Shown: piece by piece, positions 25,175-33,535 of the stretch
Position numbering within the stretch: the first letter of the stretch is position 1
Layout: the number at the start of each line of letters is the position of its first letter
From: Streptomyces parvus
GTDB taxonomy: Bacteria; Actinomycetota; Actinomycetes; Streptomycetales; Streptomycetaceae
NCBI RefSeq assembly: GCF_032121415.1
Contig: NZ_CP135079.1
Coordinates: forward strand, 6,200,001-6,264,000
Direction: 5' to 3'
Length of the DNA stretch: 64,000 bases
Position numbers and translations under genes: made by a program
The notes under the pieces: generated by a model
Database searches by the model: none
Seen by the model: the letters and a program-made list of their open reading frames with translations, nothing else
Told to the model about the DNA's origin: nothing

Positions 25175-25206
25175 GGGCCGCCGCCGGGATCGCCCGGCGG
25201 CGGCCC
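25175..25206. terminator. Bidirectional terminator between MBL and MerR genes
   Basis: Perfect 14-bp arms GGGCCGCCGCCGGG and CCCGGCGGCGGCCC with an ATCG loop lie between the converging stop codons (25152 and 25221). Confidence 0.8.
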
Positions 25207-25220
25207 TTCGGCGCGCAGAC

Positions 25221-25982
25221 TCAGCAGAGCCGGGACACCGCGTAGGCCTCGATCGCGTCCCGCTGGTACTCCGCCAGGCCCGGCGCGATGGCCTCGTACG
25301 CCGCGCGCCAGTCCTCGTTCTCCGCACAGGAGCGCCCGATCGCCCGGTACTCCTCGGCCGACACGGCGTGCAGGGAGGTGAGCGCCCGGTACTGCGCGTC
25401 GATCTCCGCCCGCACGGGCTCCGCGTCCGCAGGGGTGCCGCCGACCATGTGCTCGGCCAGCCGGATCATCAGCGCCGTGCGTTCGCGCTGCCCCGCCTCG
25501 GCCTCGGCCGGGGTCATGGCGGCCGCCCGTCGGCCCGCCTCCCCGGCGAGCCCGGGGAATTCGCGCAGATTGGCCTCGTACTGAGCGGGCTGAATGCCCT
25601 CGAACAGGTTCTCCGGTCGGTTGATCGCGGTCATGGCCCTGCCGTCCCTTCTTGACTGTTCCAGCTCGGCGATCGTGCGGGAGACGGTCCCGGCCAGGGC
25701 GTCCAGCCGGTCCCGCTCGGCGAGCAGCCGTCGGTGGTGGCCCCGCAGGGCCTCCACCGTGTCGACCTGGTCGGCGAGGACTCTGCCGATCTCCGGCAGC
25801 CCGACGCCCAGTTCCCGCAGCACGAGGATCTGCTGCAGCAGCAGAAGCTGGTGCTCCTCGTAGTAGCGGTGGCCGTTGGGGCCGATCCGGGCCGGCGGCA
25901 GCAGACCGATCTCGTCGTAGTGCCGCAGGGTCCGGGCGGTCACCCCCGACATGCGGGCGACCTCGGAGATCGGCCAGTCCAT
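25221..25982 (-). CDS. MerR-family regulator with TipAS ligand domain
   Basis: 253 aa from ATG 25982 (GAGGAAG upstream). The MerR winged helix spans about 1-70 (ISEVARMSGVTARTLRHYDE, then IGLLPPARIGPNGHRYY), a coiled coil 75-108, and a TipAS-like all-alpha domain from about 120 (ENLFEGIQPAQYEANLREFPG, then YEAIAPGLAEYQRDAIEAYA). In S. lividans, TipAL uses this domain to bind thiopeptides covalently through a Cys; here the only Cys are near residue 230 and at the C-terminus. A 19-bp-spacer promoter upstream implies autoactivation. The ligand is unknown. Confidence 0.9.
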   Translation of the reverse strand: MDWPISEVARMSGVTARTLRHYDEIGLLPPARIGPNGHRYYEEHQLLLLQQILVLRELGVGLPEIGRVLADQVDTVEALRGHHRRLLAERDRLDALAGTVSRTIAELEQSRRDGRAMTAINRPENLFEGIQPAQYEANLREFPGLAGEAGRRAAAMTPAEAEAGQRERTALMIRLAEHMVGGTPADAEPVRAEIDAQYRALTSLHAVSAEEYRAIGRSCAENEDWRAAYEAIAPGLAEYQRDAIEAYAVSRLC

Positions 25983-26056
25983 CGCCACTTCCTCGCTCCT
26001 TACGAGCACTCCCTCACGAGTGCCTCACCAGGCCGGATTCTCCGGCCCTGGTCATG

Positions 26057-26087
26057 ACCGTAGAAGCTGCCGCAGCGGCAACTTCAA
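26057..26087 (-). promoter_or_regulatory. MerR-type promoter of the TipAS regulator
   Basis: Read on the minus strand: -35 TTGAAG (26087-26082), a 19-bp spacer (26081-26063) and -10 TACGGT (26062-26057). The spacer is filled by a near-perfect dyad GAAGTTGCCGC-T-GCGGCAGCTTC that borrows the end of the -35. A 19-bp spacer with a central dyad is the hallmark of promoters that MerR proteins activate by DNA distortion. The 5' UTR would be about 68 nt. No gene is supported in 25983-26292. Confidence 0.72.
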
Positions 26088-26292
26088 GCCCGGATCCGCG
26101 CCGGTCGGGCTCAGTACCGCCCTCCACGACGGTGAGGGAGAGGCCGACCTCGATACTCGCCGGTGCCGGTTCGGGTTCCGGCGGAGACACGTTCGGGCGC
26201 AGCGCGGCGTCGACGTCCTTGCCCCGAGGCCACGGACGGCCACGTGGAGGGCGTCGCGCAACGAACGTCGTCCCGTACGCGTCTCATCGAGC

Positions 26293-26778
26293 ATGAACGA
26301 TCTCCCTGAGGGCCCCGTCACCTCCTTCGACTCCGACGACTCGGAGGACGCGGAGGTGCGGCCCGGACCCCTCCGGCGCCATGCGGTCTGGGCCGTAGCC
26401 GTCACCACCGCTGGTGTGGCGCTGGGATGGGTGGGCGCGCTCTTCCGCATCGGGCCGGAGGAGTTCGGCCTGCCGCCCGCCGCTCCGGGAGCGCTCTGGC
26501 CCTATCTGCTCGCCTGGGCCGCGATCGGTCTGGCGCTGGCAGCCATCCTGCGCTCCGTGGCCGCCAAGGTGCCCGTCCACGAACCGGAGACGGCCGCCAT
26601 CGGCGTCGTCATGATCGGTACGCGGCTGTCCCTCGGCTGGCGGCCGGAGCCCCTCGAAGTCGCCGGTCTCGCGGCCGCCGGACTGCTGCTCGTGGCCGTC
26701 TGGTGCGCCGTCGCCCTGCGTGGGGCGGCCGTCGTACGGCGGAGCGAGGAGGTCCCCCGCCCCCGGGGAACCGCCTAG
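26293..26778 (+). CDS. Small membrane protein of unknown function
   Basis: 161 aa. An acidic N-terminus (SDDSEDAEV) is followed by three to four predicted membrane helices (AVWAVAVTTAGVALGWVGALF, LWPYLLAWAAIGLALAAIL, an IGVVMIGT segment, VAGLAAAGLLLVAVWCAVALR). Start ATG 26293 has only a weak ribosome site, so an upstream start is possible. I do not recognise the family. It precedes the PPOX-fold gene by 89 bp on the same strand. Confidence 0.6.
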   Translation: MNDLPEGPVTSFDSDDSEDAEVRPGPLRRHAVWAVAVTTAGVALGWVGALFRIGPEEFGLPPAAPGALWPYLLAWAAIGLALAAILRSVAAKVPVHEPETAAIGVVMIGTRLSLGWRPEPLEVAGLAAAGLLLVAVWCAVALRGAAVVRRSEEVPRPRGTA

Positions 26779-26867
26779 GACACGCCGACGGCGGGGCCGG
26801 GGGCCGGGCCCGGCGCGCAGGGCACACTGGGGCAGCCCCCGCATCCGCGTACGAGAAGGAGCCTCCC

Positions 26868-27296
26868 GTGGCACTCACCCGTGAAGAGCGCGAACAGTTC
26901 CTCGCCGAACCCCATGTCGCCGCCCTGGCCGTCGCCTCGGGGAGCGGTGACCGGGCCCCGCTCACCGTGCCCATCTGGTACGAGTACGAAGCCGGCGGCG
27001 ACGTCCGGATCCTCACCGGCCGCACCTCGCGCAAGGCCGAACTGATCGCCGCGGCGGGCCGGTTCACGCTCCTCGTCGACCGGCTGGAGCCGACCGTCCG
27101 GTACGTCTCGGTCGAGGGACCCGTCGTCGACACCCGCCCCGCGACGCGCGCCGACCTGGAGCAGGTGTCGGCGCGCTACCTCCCGGCGGAGAAGGTCGCC
27201 GGTTACGTGGACTTCTCCTGGGAGAACCACGGCGAGCAGGTCGTGATCACCCTGCGCCCCGAACGCTGGGTCAGTTCGGACCTCGGCCAGGTCTGA
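26868..27296 (+). CDS. Pyridoxamine 5'-phosphate oxidase-fold protein
   Basis: 142 aa from GTG 26868 (GAAGGAG upstream). LTREEREQFLAEPHVAALAV, LTVPIWYEYEAGGDV, LTGRTSRKAELIAAAGRFTL and VRYVSVEGPV match the PPOX/split-barrel family, subgroup TIGR03618/nitroreductase-like. It probably binds FMN or F420. It is a paralogue in fold only of the gene at 23398. Substrate unknown. Confidence 0.82.
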   Translation: MALTREEREQFLAEPHVAALAVASGSGDRAPLTVPIWYEYEAGGDVRILTGRTSRKAELIAAAGRFTLLVDRLEPTVRYVSVEGPVVDTRPATRADLEQVSARYLPAEKVAGYVDFSWENHGEQVVITLRPERWVSSDLGQV

Positions 27297-27608
27297 TCCC
27301 CGACCGCGCGTGTGGCGGAGTCGACCTGAGGGAGGCGTGCCCCACGCACTCCTGGACTCTCGATGACATACGCGGCCTCGGCGGCGCCACTGCCACGGGC
27401 CACCGGTGCCAACAGCGGCTTCGGTGCGGTGACCGCTCTCGTGCTGGCACCCGCCCGAAGCCGCACCGTGCCCAGGACCCCTTCATGGCAAGGGCGTTGT
27501 GGGACGAGTCGGCCCGGCTGACCGGGCGGGACGCCGATGCCGTCCGACGCGCCTCGGGGGGCCGAAAACAAGTCGCGCGGCCCCGGAGCGCGTTGGTAGG
27601 AAAGAGCG
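27297..27608. other. Gene-free stretch with a long-loop inverted repeat
   Basis: About 310 bp without a supported gene. GCGGCTTCGG (27415-27424) and CCGAAGCCGC (27455-27464) form 10-bp arms around a 30-nt loop, a possible terminator for the PPOX gene or a decayed element. No ribosome site with a convincing frame was found. Confidence 0.4.
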
Positions 27609-28109
27609 ATGGGCACTGATGCGCTGGATCCCCTGGACCGCCTGGATCTCGTGGGCCGTCTGATCGCCGAGCGTGACTGCGAGCGGTTGATCGTCGAGTT
27701 CGTCCATCGGCTCGATCTGGGTGAACCCGGCGATGTGGCCGATCTGTTCACCCCGGACGGGTGGTGGGAATGGGCCGCGGGGGACCGGCGGATCGAGGGC
27801 AGGGAGGCCCTGCGCGCCTACTTCGCCGGCCGTCCCGCCGACCGGCTCTCGCGCCGCCTGTGCACCAACATCCTGGTGACCCTGACGTCCGCCGCGACCG
27901 CGACCGCGAGCACGTACTTCACGACGTTCCGCGTGGACGGCCACACCGGCGGCATGCTGCCGCCGCGCCTCCCCGTTCAGGTCGGGCGCTACGAGGACAC
28001 CTTCCGCAAGGTCGACGCCCGGTGGCTCCTTGCCGGGCGGGAGCTCTTCCTCGACTTCGCCGGGCCGACCGAACGGCTGAGTCCGGCGGACGACCGTCCC
28101 GGGGCCTGA
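27609..28109 (+). CDS. SnoaL-like / NTF2-fold protein
   Basis: 166 aa. LIAERDCERLIVEFVHRLDLGEPGDVADLFTPDG and the following WEWAAGDRRIEGREALRAYF are typical of SnoaL_4/nuclear transport factor 2-like domains, and the C-terminal VGRYEDTFRKVDARWLLAGRELF completes the alpha+beta cone. Members include small isomerases, dehydratases and proteins without known activity. Start ATG 27609 has AAAGAG upstream. It stands alone, convergent with the GAPDH gene. Confidence 0.82.
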   Translation: MGTDALDPLDRLDLVGRLIAERDCERLIVEFVHRLDLGEPGDVADLFTPDGWWEWAAGDRRIEGREALRAYFAGRPADRLSRRLCTNILVTLTSAATATASTYFTTFRVDGHTGGMLPPRLPVQVGRYEDTFRKVDARWLLAGRELFLDFAGPTERLSPADDRPGA

Positions 28110-28122
28110 CGCCCCCACCTCA

Positions 28123-28162
28123 CGCCCGGTGCCCGGCAGGCGGACCTGCCGGGCACCGGGCG
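28123..28162. terminator. Bidirectional terminator between SnoaL-like and gap genes
   Basis: Perfect 18-bp arms (CGCCCGGTGCCCGGCAGG and complement) with a 4-nt loop CGGA, between converging stops at 28109 and 28188. Confidence 0.85.
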
Positions 28163-28187
28163 TCGTACGGGAGGGCGTACCGGGGCG

Positions 28188-29633
28188 TCAGACCGCCGGG
28201 GCCGGGTAGGTCGGGTACTCCACGCCGGAGACGTGCTGGACGACCCGGATGACCTGGCACGAGTAGCCGAACTCGTTGTCGTACCAGAGGTAGAGGATCG
28301 CGTTGTCGCCGTCGACCTTGGTCGCGCCCGCGTCGACGATCGAGGCGTGGCGCGAGCCGATGAAGTCGCTGGAGACCGCGTCGGGCGCGCTGATGAAGTC
28401 GATCTGGCGCTTGAGCGGCGAGGCCAGCGACACATTGCGGAGGTAGTCGAGGACCTCCTCGCGGGTGGTCTCCCGCTCCAGCCGCAGGCTGAGGATGGCG
28501 ATCGAGACGTCCGGCACCGGGACGCGGATCGAACTGCCGGTGATCGGCGCCTTCAGCTCGGGCAGCGCCTTGGCCACGGCCGACGCGGCCCCGGTCTCGG
28601 TGATGACCATGTTGAGCGCCGCCGAACGGCCACGACGGTCGGAACCGTGGTAGTTGTCCAGAAGGTTCTGGTCGTTGGTGTACGAGTGGACGGTCTCCAC
28701 GTGCCCGCGCAGAACGCCGTACTCGTCCGCCATCGCCTTCAGCGGCGGGACGATCGCGTTGGTCGTGCAGGACGCGCAGGACAGGATCTGCTCGTCCGGC
28801 TTGACCGTGTCGTGGTTGACGCCGTGCACGATGTTCGGGACGTCGCCCTTGCCCGGCGCGGTGAGCACGACCTTGGCGATGCCCGGCTGGAGGTGCTTGG
28901 AGAGGCCTTCGCGGTCCCGCCACCGGCCGGTGTTGTCGATCAGGATGGCGTCCTTGATGCCGTACGCCGTGTAGTCGACCGTCGTCGGGTCGTCCGAGTA
29001 GATGACCTGGATCTCGTTGCCGTTGGCGATGATCTTGTTGTTCGCCTCGTCGACGGTGATCGTGCCCTGGAACTGGCCGTGGATCGAGTCGCGCCGCAGC
29101 AGCGAGGCGCGCTTGACGATGTCCTGGCCGGAGCCCTTGCGGACGACGATGGCCCGCAGGCGCAGGCCGTTGCCCGAACCGGCCTTCTCGATGAGCAGGC
29201 GGGCGATGAGCCGGCCGATGCGACCGAAGCCGTAGAGCACCACGTCACGCGAGGCGCGGCGCTCGATCTTGTTGTCGCCCGTCGCCCCGGCGACGGCCTC
29301 CGCGGTGAACTCCTCGACGGAGAGTCCGCGCTCGTCGGCCCGGTAGGTGGCGGCCAGCATGCCTATGTCGATCTGGGACGGGCCGAGATCGAGCGTCGTC
29401 AGAGCCTTGAGGAAGGGCATCGTCTCGGTGACCGAGAGCTCCTCGCCCGCGATCTGCCGGGCGAAGCGGTGCGTCTTGAGGATGCTGACCACCGACTTGT
29501 TCACCAGGGAGCGGCTGTGCAGCAGGACGTTCACGTCCTGCTCGCGGTGCAGCTTCCCGATGATCGGGATCATCGACTCCGCGATCTCCTCGCGGTGCAT
29601 CCAGTTGGTGAACGAGTCGTCATTGACAGTCAC
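28188..29633 (-). CDS. gap: Glyceraldehyde-3-phosphate dehydrogenase with N-terminal extension
   Basis: 481 aa; the standard enzyme is about 335. The catalytic part begins at about residue 130 with the Rossmann motif GFGRIGR (135-141) and has the active-site SCASCTTN (Cys289) and the C-terminal WYDNEFGYS. The first 130 residues (starting TVNDDSFTNWMHREEIAESM) form a conserved-looking alpha-helical region, not a targeting peptide. As I recall, long GAPDHs of this type occur as a second gap copy in streptomycetes. The GTG start at 29633 is used; a Met at residue 12 is an alternative. The role, glycolytic or gluconeogenic, is not readable here. Confidence 0.93.
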   Translation of the reverse strand: MTVNDDSFTNWMHREEIAESMIPIIGKLHREQDVNVLLHSRSLVNKSVVSILKTHRFARQIAGEELSVTETMPFLKALTTLDLGPSQIDIGMLAATYRADERGLSVEEFTAEAVAGATGDNKIERRASRDVVLYGFGRIGRLIARLLIEKAGSGNGLRLRAIVVRKGSGQDIVKRASLLRRDSIHGQFQGTITVDEANNKIIANGNEIQVIYSDDPTTVDYTAYGIKDAILIDNTGRWRDREGLSKHLQPGIAKVVLTAPGKGDVPNIVHGVNHDTVKPDEQILSCASCTTNAIVPPLKAMADEYGVLRGHVETVHSYTNDQNLLDNYHGSDRRGRSAALNMVITETGAASAVAKALPELKAPITGSSIRVPVPDVSIAILSLRLERETTREEVLDYLRNVSLASPLKRQIDFISAPDAVSSDFIGSRHASIVDAGATKVDGDNAILYLWYDNEFGYSCQVIRVVQHVSGVEYPTYPAPAV

Positions 29634-29975
29634 AAGTTTATCTTTCGAGCTAGGCGGCGCTCATATGGTAACCGGCCGCCTTCCTGCCCCTTCGGGGGGT
29701 GCCCTGCCTGCGGGTGAACCCCGGGCCGGAGCCGCGCAATCGGGCGCGCGTGCGAGGGCTCATACCAGAGTGGGACGGATGGCGGGCAAGTTCGACAACT
29801 GCCCGTCGCGCATACGTCATTGACGACTACCGTGTGTGCTCGGTGATCAACGGTGGGCTCATAACGTTCGGGCCTGCCCGACCGATGACCCGCGCCTGAC
29901 CGACCACCGTAGGGGCCACCGCATGGACGCCGGCACGACCGCCGATCCCCGGTGCCCCCTGTACCGAGGACGCTG
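29634..29975. promoter_or_regulatory. Divergent promoter region between gap and cvnA
   Basis: About 340 bp, without a gene, between start codons facing away from each other. On the plus strand TTGACG (29820-29825) with an 18-bp spacer and TGATCA (29844-29849) is a weak candidate for the conservon promoter. The gap side has AT-rich sequence (TAAACTT) just before its GTG, but no clear hexamers. Confidence 0.4.
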
Positions 29976-32120
29976 ATGTCTCAACTTCGCGCACCCGACG
30001 CGCGACCGGACCGCCGTGAGGGCGGGCGGCACGGCCGCCCCGGCGCGCGCGGCCACTCGGCCCCGAGCCGGCCGCGCGCCGCAGGGCCTTCCCCCGACGC
30101 CCGCATCCGCCCCCAGCTGCTGCGGACCGCGCTGCTCCCGGCCGTCGCCGCGGTGCTCAGCGGCGCCGCAGCGGTCATCTTCACCGTCCGCGCCGGAGGC
30201 GTCGGCTCCTCGCCCAGCCTCTGGGCTGCGCTCGGCGGATCGGGGGCCCTGGCGGTCGCCGCCGTCGCGGCCGCCTACCTCGGCGCAAACCGCATGGCGG
30301 GCCAGGTGCTCGACCGGGCCCTCGCGCTCCGGCGGGCCAGCGCCCAGGGCCGGGCCGAGCTGCAACGCGTGGTGGAACAGCTCCGCAACGGAGAGCCCGT
30401 CGCCGCGCGGCGGCCGGCGCCACCCCCCACGCCCGGGGCCGACGCCTTCGACCTGCTCGGACAGGAGATGGCCCGGGCCCAGGAAGCCTCCGTAGCCGCC
30501 GTCGTCCAGGCCTCCCAGCTCTTCAGCAGCGCCGGCAACGAACAGAAGGTCGAGGTCTTCGTCAACCTCGCGCGACGTCTGCAATCCCTCGTCCACCGCG
30601 AGATCCAGATCCTCGACGAGCTGGAGCACGAGGTCGAGGACCCCGACCTCCTCAAGGGCCTCTTCCAGGTCGACCACCTCGCCACCCGGATCCGCCGCCA
30701 CGCGGAGAACCTCGCCGTCCTCGGCGGGGCCGTCTCCCGGCGCCAGTGGAGCAACCCCGTCACCATGACGGAGGTGCTCCGCTCGGCCATCGCCGAGGTC
30801 GAGCAGTACCCCCGGGTCAAGCTGGTCCCGCCGATGGACGGCACCCTGCGCGGCCACGCCGTCGCCGACGTCATCCACCTGCTGGCCGAGCTGGTCGAGA
30901 ACGCCACGGTGTTCTCCGCCCCCCACACCCAGGTGCTGCTGCGCGTCCAGCAGGTCACCGCCGGGCTCGCCCTGGAGGTGGAGGACCGCGGTCTCGGGAT
31001 GCCGGACCACGAGCAGAAGCGGATGAACGCCCTGCTCTCCGACCCCGACCAGGTCAATGTCGCGCATCTGCTCCAGGACGGCCGGATCGGCCTGTTCGTC
31101 GTCTCGGCCCTCGCCCGCCGCCACGGCATCGCCGTCCGCCTCCAGAGCAACATCTACGGCGGCACGCAAGCGGTGCTGGTCCTTCCCCAGTCGCTGCTCG
31201 GGGCCGATCCCGACGCGCCGCCGTCGCCCGACGCCGTGCCCGTACCGCCCCCCGGCGCCGTGCACCGGCCGCCCGTCGAGGCCGGGAGCCCCGCCGCTCC
31301 ACCGCGGGGCGGCACCTCCCGCGCCGCGGCCCCGGCCCGGACATCGAGGGACCAGGCTTCCGCCGCCCAACCGTCGCCCCAGGCGCCCGGCCCCGCGCGG
31401 AACGGACGTCCCGGGCCGCCCGCGGGCGAGGCCCCGCCCCTCCCGCTGCGCGCCGAGCGCGTCGACCGGCCGACACCGTCCGCCTCCCCGCCCGAGCGCG
31501 GGGACCCGTCCGCAGCGGCCGTCCACGAGCGCGACGACCGGCCGGCCCCGGCCGCCGCATCCGAGCGCGACCACGCGGCTCCCTCTCCCGCCCGGCCGGA
31601 ACTGCCCAAGCGGACGAACCAGGAAAGCCTCGTCCCGCAGCTTCGCGAGGCACCCGCCCCGCGTGTGGAGGACGAGCACGCCCTGCACGACCCCGGCCTG
31701 ATGGCCGCCTTCCGGCGCGGCGTCGACCTCGCCGAAGCCCAGACCGCCGAGGAGGAGGGCCCCGAGAGCGGATACGGCAACCCCCGCGGCGCCACCGGTA
31801 CCGGGGGGCAGACGGCGCTCGACGCCCCTCTGGAATCTCTCTCACCCCTCCCCGTACGCGGAACCACCGGACCGCACGACCGGCCGGGTCCGGCCCGGGC
31901 GTCGCGGCCGGACCACGCGCTGCCCGTGAGCGGTCTGCCCGTACCGGACAGCTACCCGCCCGACGCGTACCCGCACGACACCGCCGCGTACCCGCGCGGC
32001 AGCTACGCCGAAGGCGCCCCCGACCGCGGCACGGGCGAGCCCGGAGCGATCACGGCCGAACCCTTCCTGCCGGGCCAGGCCGTCCCGGAACCCCGCAAAG
32101 ACACCACCTTCAAGGAGTAG
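29976..32120 (+). CDS. cvnA: CvnA-type sensor histidine kinase-like ATPase (conservon)
   Basis: 714 aa. Two N-terminal membrane helices (TALLPAVAAVLSGAAAVIF and GSGALAVAAVAAAYL) precede a cytoplasmic helical region and an HATPase_c domain with the N-box LAELVENATVFSAPHTQV and G-box EDRGLGMPDHE. No HisKA phosphoacceptor His is obvious, as usual in CvnA proteins. The last ~300 residues are Pro/Ala/Arg-rich and disordered. It heads cvnA-B-C-D, a membrane-linked G-protein-like signalling set peculiar to actinomycetes. ATG 29976 follows GAGGA. Confidence 0.9.
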   Translation: MSQLRAPDARPDRREGGRHGRPGARGHSAPSRPRAAGPSPDARIRPQLLRTALLPAVAAVLSGAAAVIFTVRAGGVGSSPSLWAALGGSGALAVAAVAAAYLGANRMAGQVLDRALALRRASAQGRAELQRVVEQLRNGEPVAARRPAPPPTPGADAFDLLGQEMARAQEASVAAVVQASQLFSSAGNEQKVEVFVNLARRLQSLVHREIQILDELEHEVEDPDLLKGLFQVDHLATRIRRHAENLAVLGGAVSRRQWSNPVTMTEVLRSAIAEVEQYPRVKLVPPMDGTLRGHAVADVIHLLAELVENATVFSAPHTQVLLRVQQVTAGLALEVEDRGLGMPDHEQKRMNALLSDPDQVNVAHLLQDGRIGLFVVSALARRHGIAVRLQSNIYGGTQAVLVLPQSLLGADPDAPPSPDAVPVPPPGAVHRPPVEAGSPAAPPRGGTSRAAAPARTSRDQASAAQPSPQAPGPARNGRPGPPAGEAPPLPLRAERVDRPTPSASPPERGDPSAAAVHERDDRPAPAAASERDHAAPSPARPELPKRTNQESLVPQLREAPAPRVEDEHALHDPGLMAAFRRGVDLAEAQTAEEEGPESGYGNPRGATGTGGQTALDAPLESLSPLPVRGTTGPHDRPGPARASRPDHALPVSGLPVPDSYPPDAYPHDTAAYPRGSYAEGAPDRGTGEPGAITAEPFLPGQAVPEPRKDTTFKE

Positions 32121-32125
32121 AAACC

Positions 32126-32560
32126 ATGACGAGCGATATGCCGTCCGGTCAGGTCTCGGACCTGGACTGGCTGCTGAGCGGGCTGGTCCAGCGCGTGCCC
32201 TACACGCGCAGCGCGGTCCTGCTCTCCGCCGACGGGCTGGTGAAATCCGTGCACGGCATGGACCCCGACAGCGCCGACCACATGGCGGCCCTGGCCGCCG
32301 GTCTGTACTCGCTGGGCCGCAGCGCCGGCGCCCGGTTCGGGGACAACGGCGACGTCCGGCAGGTGGTCGTCGAACTGGACTCCACGCTCCTGTTCGTCTC
32401 CACCGCCGGATCCGGCACCTGTCTCGCCGTCCTTTCCGGGCGCGAGGCGGACGCCGCGGTGCTCGGTTACGAGATGGCGATGCTGGTCAAGAGCGTCCGT
32501 CCCTATCTGACGACCCCGCTGCGGCAGCCGGCCGGCGCGCCGTTCACCCCGGGGATCTGA
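32126..32560 (+). CDS. cvnB: CvnB, roadblock/LC7 domain protein
   Basis: 144 aa MglB-like roadblock fold: LDWLLSGLVQRVPYTRSAVLLSADGLV, RQVVVELDSTLLFVSTAG, and LGYEMAMLVKSVRPYL. Roadblock proteins act as partners or GTPase activators for the small G protein CvnD. It starts 5 bp after cvnA with CAAGGAG as ribosome site. Confidence 0.92.
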   Translation: MTSDMPSGQVSDLDWLLSGLVQRVPYTRSAVLLSADGLVKSVHGMDPDSADHMAALAAGLYSLGRSAGARFGDNGDVRQVVVELDSTLLFVSTAGSGTCLAVLSGREADAAVLGYEMAMLVKSVRPYLTTPLRQPAGAPFTPGI

Positions 32561-32562
32561 GG

Positions 32563-32934
32563 ATGCCGGCCCCGCAGGACGGGCCCCTGCTCGACGACGC
32601 GGCCGGCCGGCTGATCCGCCCGTACACGATCAGCAACGGCCGGACCCGGCCGTCCACCGCGTTCGACCTGCTGTCCCTGATCATGGCCACGGGCATCGAG
32701 CCGGACATCCCGCTCGGCCCGGAACACACCGTCGCCCTCGGCCTGTGCGAAGGGCCGATGTCCGTCGCCGAGATCGCCGCACACCTCCGGCTGCCCGCGG
32801 TCGTCGCCAAGGTCATCCTCTCCGACCTGGTCGCCTGCGGCGCGGTCACCGCGCACGCTCCCGCTTTCCACGACATGCCCACCGACCGATCCCTGCTGGA
32901 GGCAGTGCTCGATGGTTTACGACGACAGCTCTGA
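32563..32934 (+). CDS. cvnC: CvnC, DUF742 protein
   Basis: 123 aa. RLIRPYTISNGRTRPS near the N-terminus and a winged-helix-like MSVAEIAAHLRLPAVVAKVI, then LSDLVACGAV, are diagnostic of DUF742, the third conservon component. It probably bridges CvnA or CvnB and CvnD. It starts 2 bp after cvnB and overlaps cvnD by 23 bp. Confidence 0.92.
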   Translation: MPAPQDGPLLDDAAGRLIRPYTISNGRTRPSTAFDLLSLIMATGIEPDIPLGPEHTVALGLCEGPMSVAEIAAHLRLPAVVAKVILSDLVACGAVTAHAPAFHDMPTDRSLLEAVLDGLRRQL

Positions 32935-33535
32935 CCGCACCGGAACCGCCGAGTTCTTTCCCGTGGCCCTCAAGGTGCTGGTCGCCGGAGGATTCGGCGT
33001 CGGCAAGACGACGTTCGTGGGCGCGGTCAGCGAGATCGCTCCGCTCTCCACCGAGGAGTTGCTGACCCAGAGCAGTGTGGGCACGGACAACCTGGAAGGG
33101 GTCGAGTCCAAGACGGCCACCACCGTCGCCATGGACTTCGGCCGGATCACCCTCTCCGAGCAGCACGTGCTCTACCTGTTCGGCACACCGGGCCAGGAAC
33201 GCTTCTGGTTCATGTGGGACGAACTCTCCCAGGGCGCGCTCGGAGCCGTGGTACTGGCCGACACCCGGCGGCTCGCCGAATGCTTCGGCGCGGTGGACTT
33301 CTTCGAACGGCGCGGCATCGGATTCATCGTCGCCGTGAACGAGTTCGACGGCGCCTACCGCTACGAGCCGGACGAGATCCGCGCCGCGCTCGACCTCGGG
33401 CCCGAGGTGCCCGTCGTCCTGTGCGACGCCCGGATCGCCAGCTCCGGCACGGGCGCCCTCGTCACCCTGGTCCAGCACCTCATCAACGCCACCTCGGCGC
33501 CCGCCCCACTCCAGACGTTCGGAGCCCACCTGTGA
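32912..33535 (+). CDS. cvnD: CvnD, small GTP-binding protein
   Basis: 207 aa G protein. The P-loop is GGFGVGKTTFVGA (residues 26-38), switch II region is LYLFGTPGQERFWFMWDEL, and the base-recognition motif is AVNEFD. CvnD proteins cycle between GTP and GDP and associate with CvnA at the membrane. The start overlaps cvnC and the stop overlaps the GAF gene as GTGA, so all five genes form one transcript. Confidence 0.93.
   Translation: MVYDDSSDRTGTAEFFPVALKVLVAGGFGVGKTTFVGAVSEIAPLSTEELLTQSSVGTDNLEGVESKTATTVAMDFGRITLSEQHVLYLFGTPGQERFWFMWDELSQGALGAVVLADTRRLAECFGAVDFFERRGIGFIVAVNEFDGAYRYEPDEIRAALDLGPEVPVVLCDARIASSGTGALVTLVQHLINATSAPAPLQTFGAHL

Noticed and set aside
26010..26292. Small gene upstream of the membrane protein at 26293
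   Set aside because: The open frames there have no ribosome site and composition like random GC-rich sequence; the MerR-type promoter explains part of the stretch.
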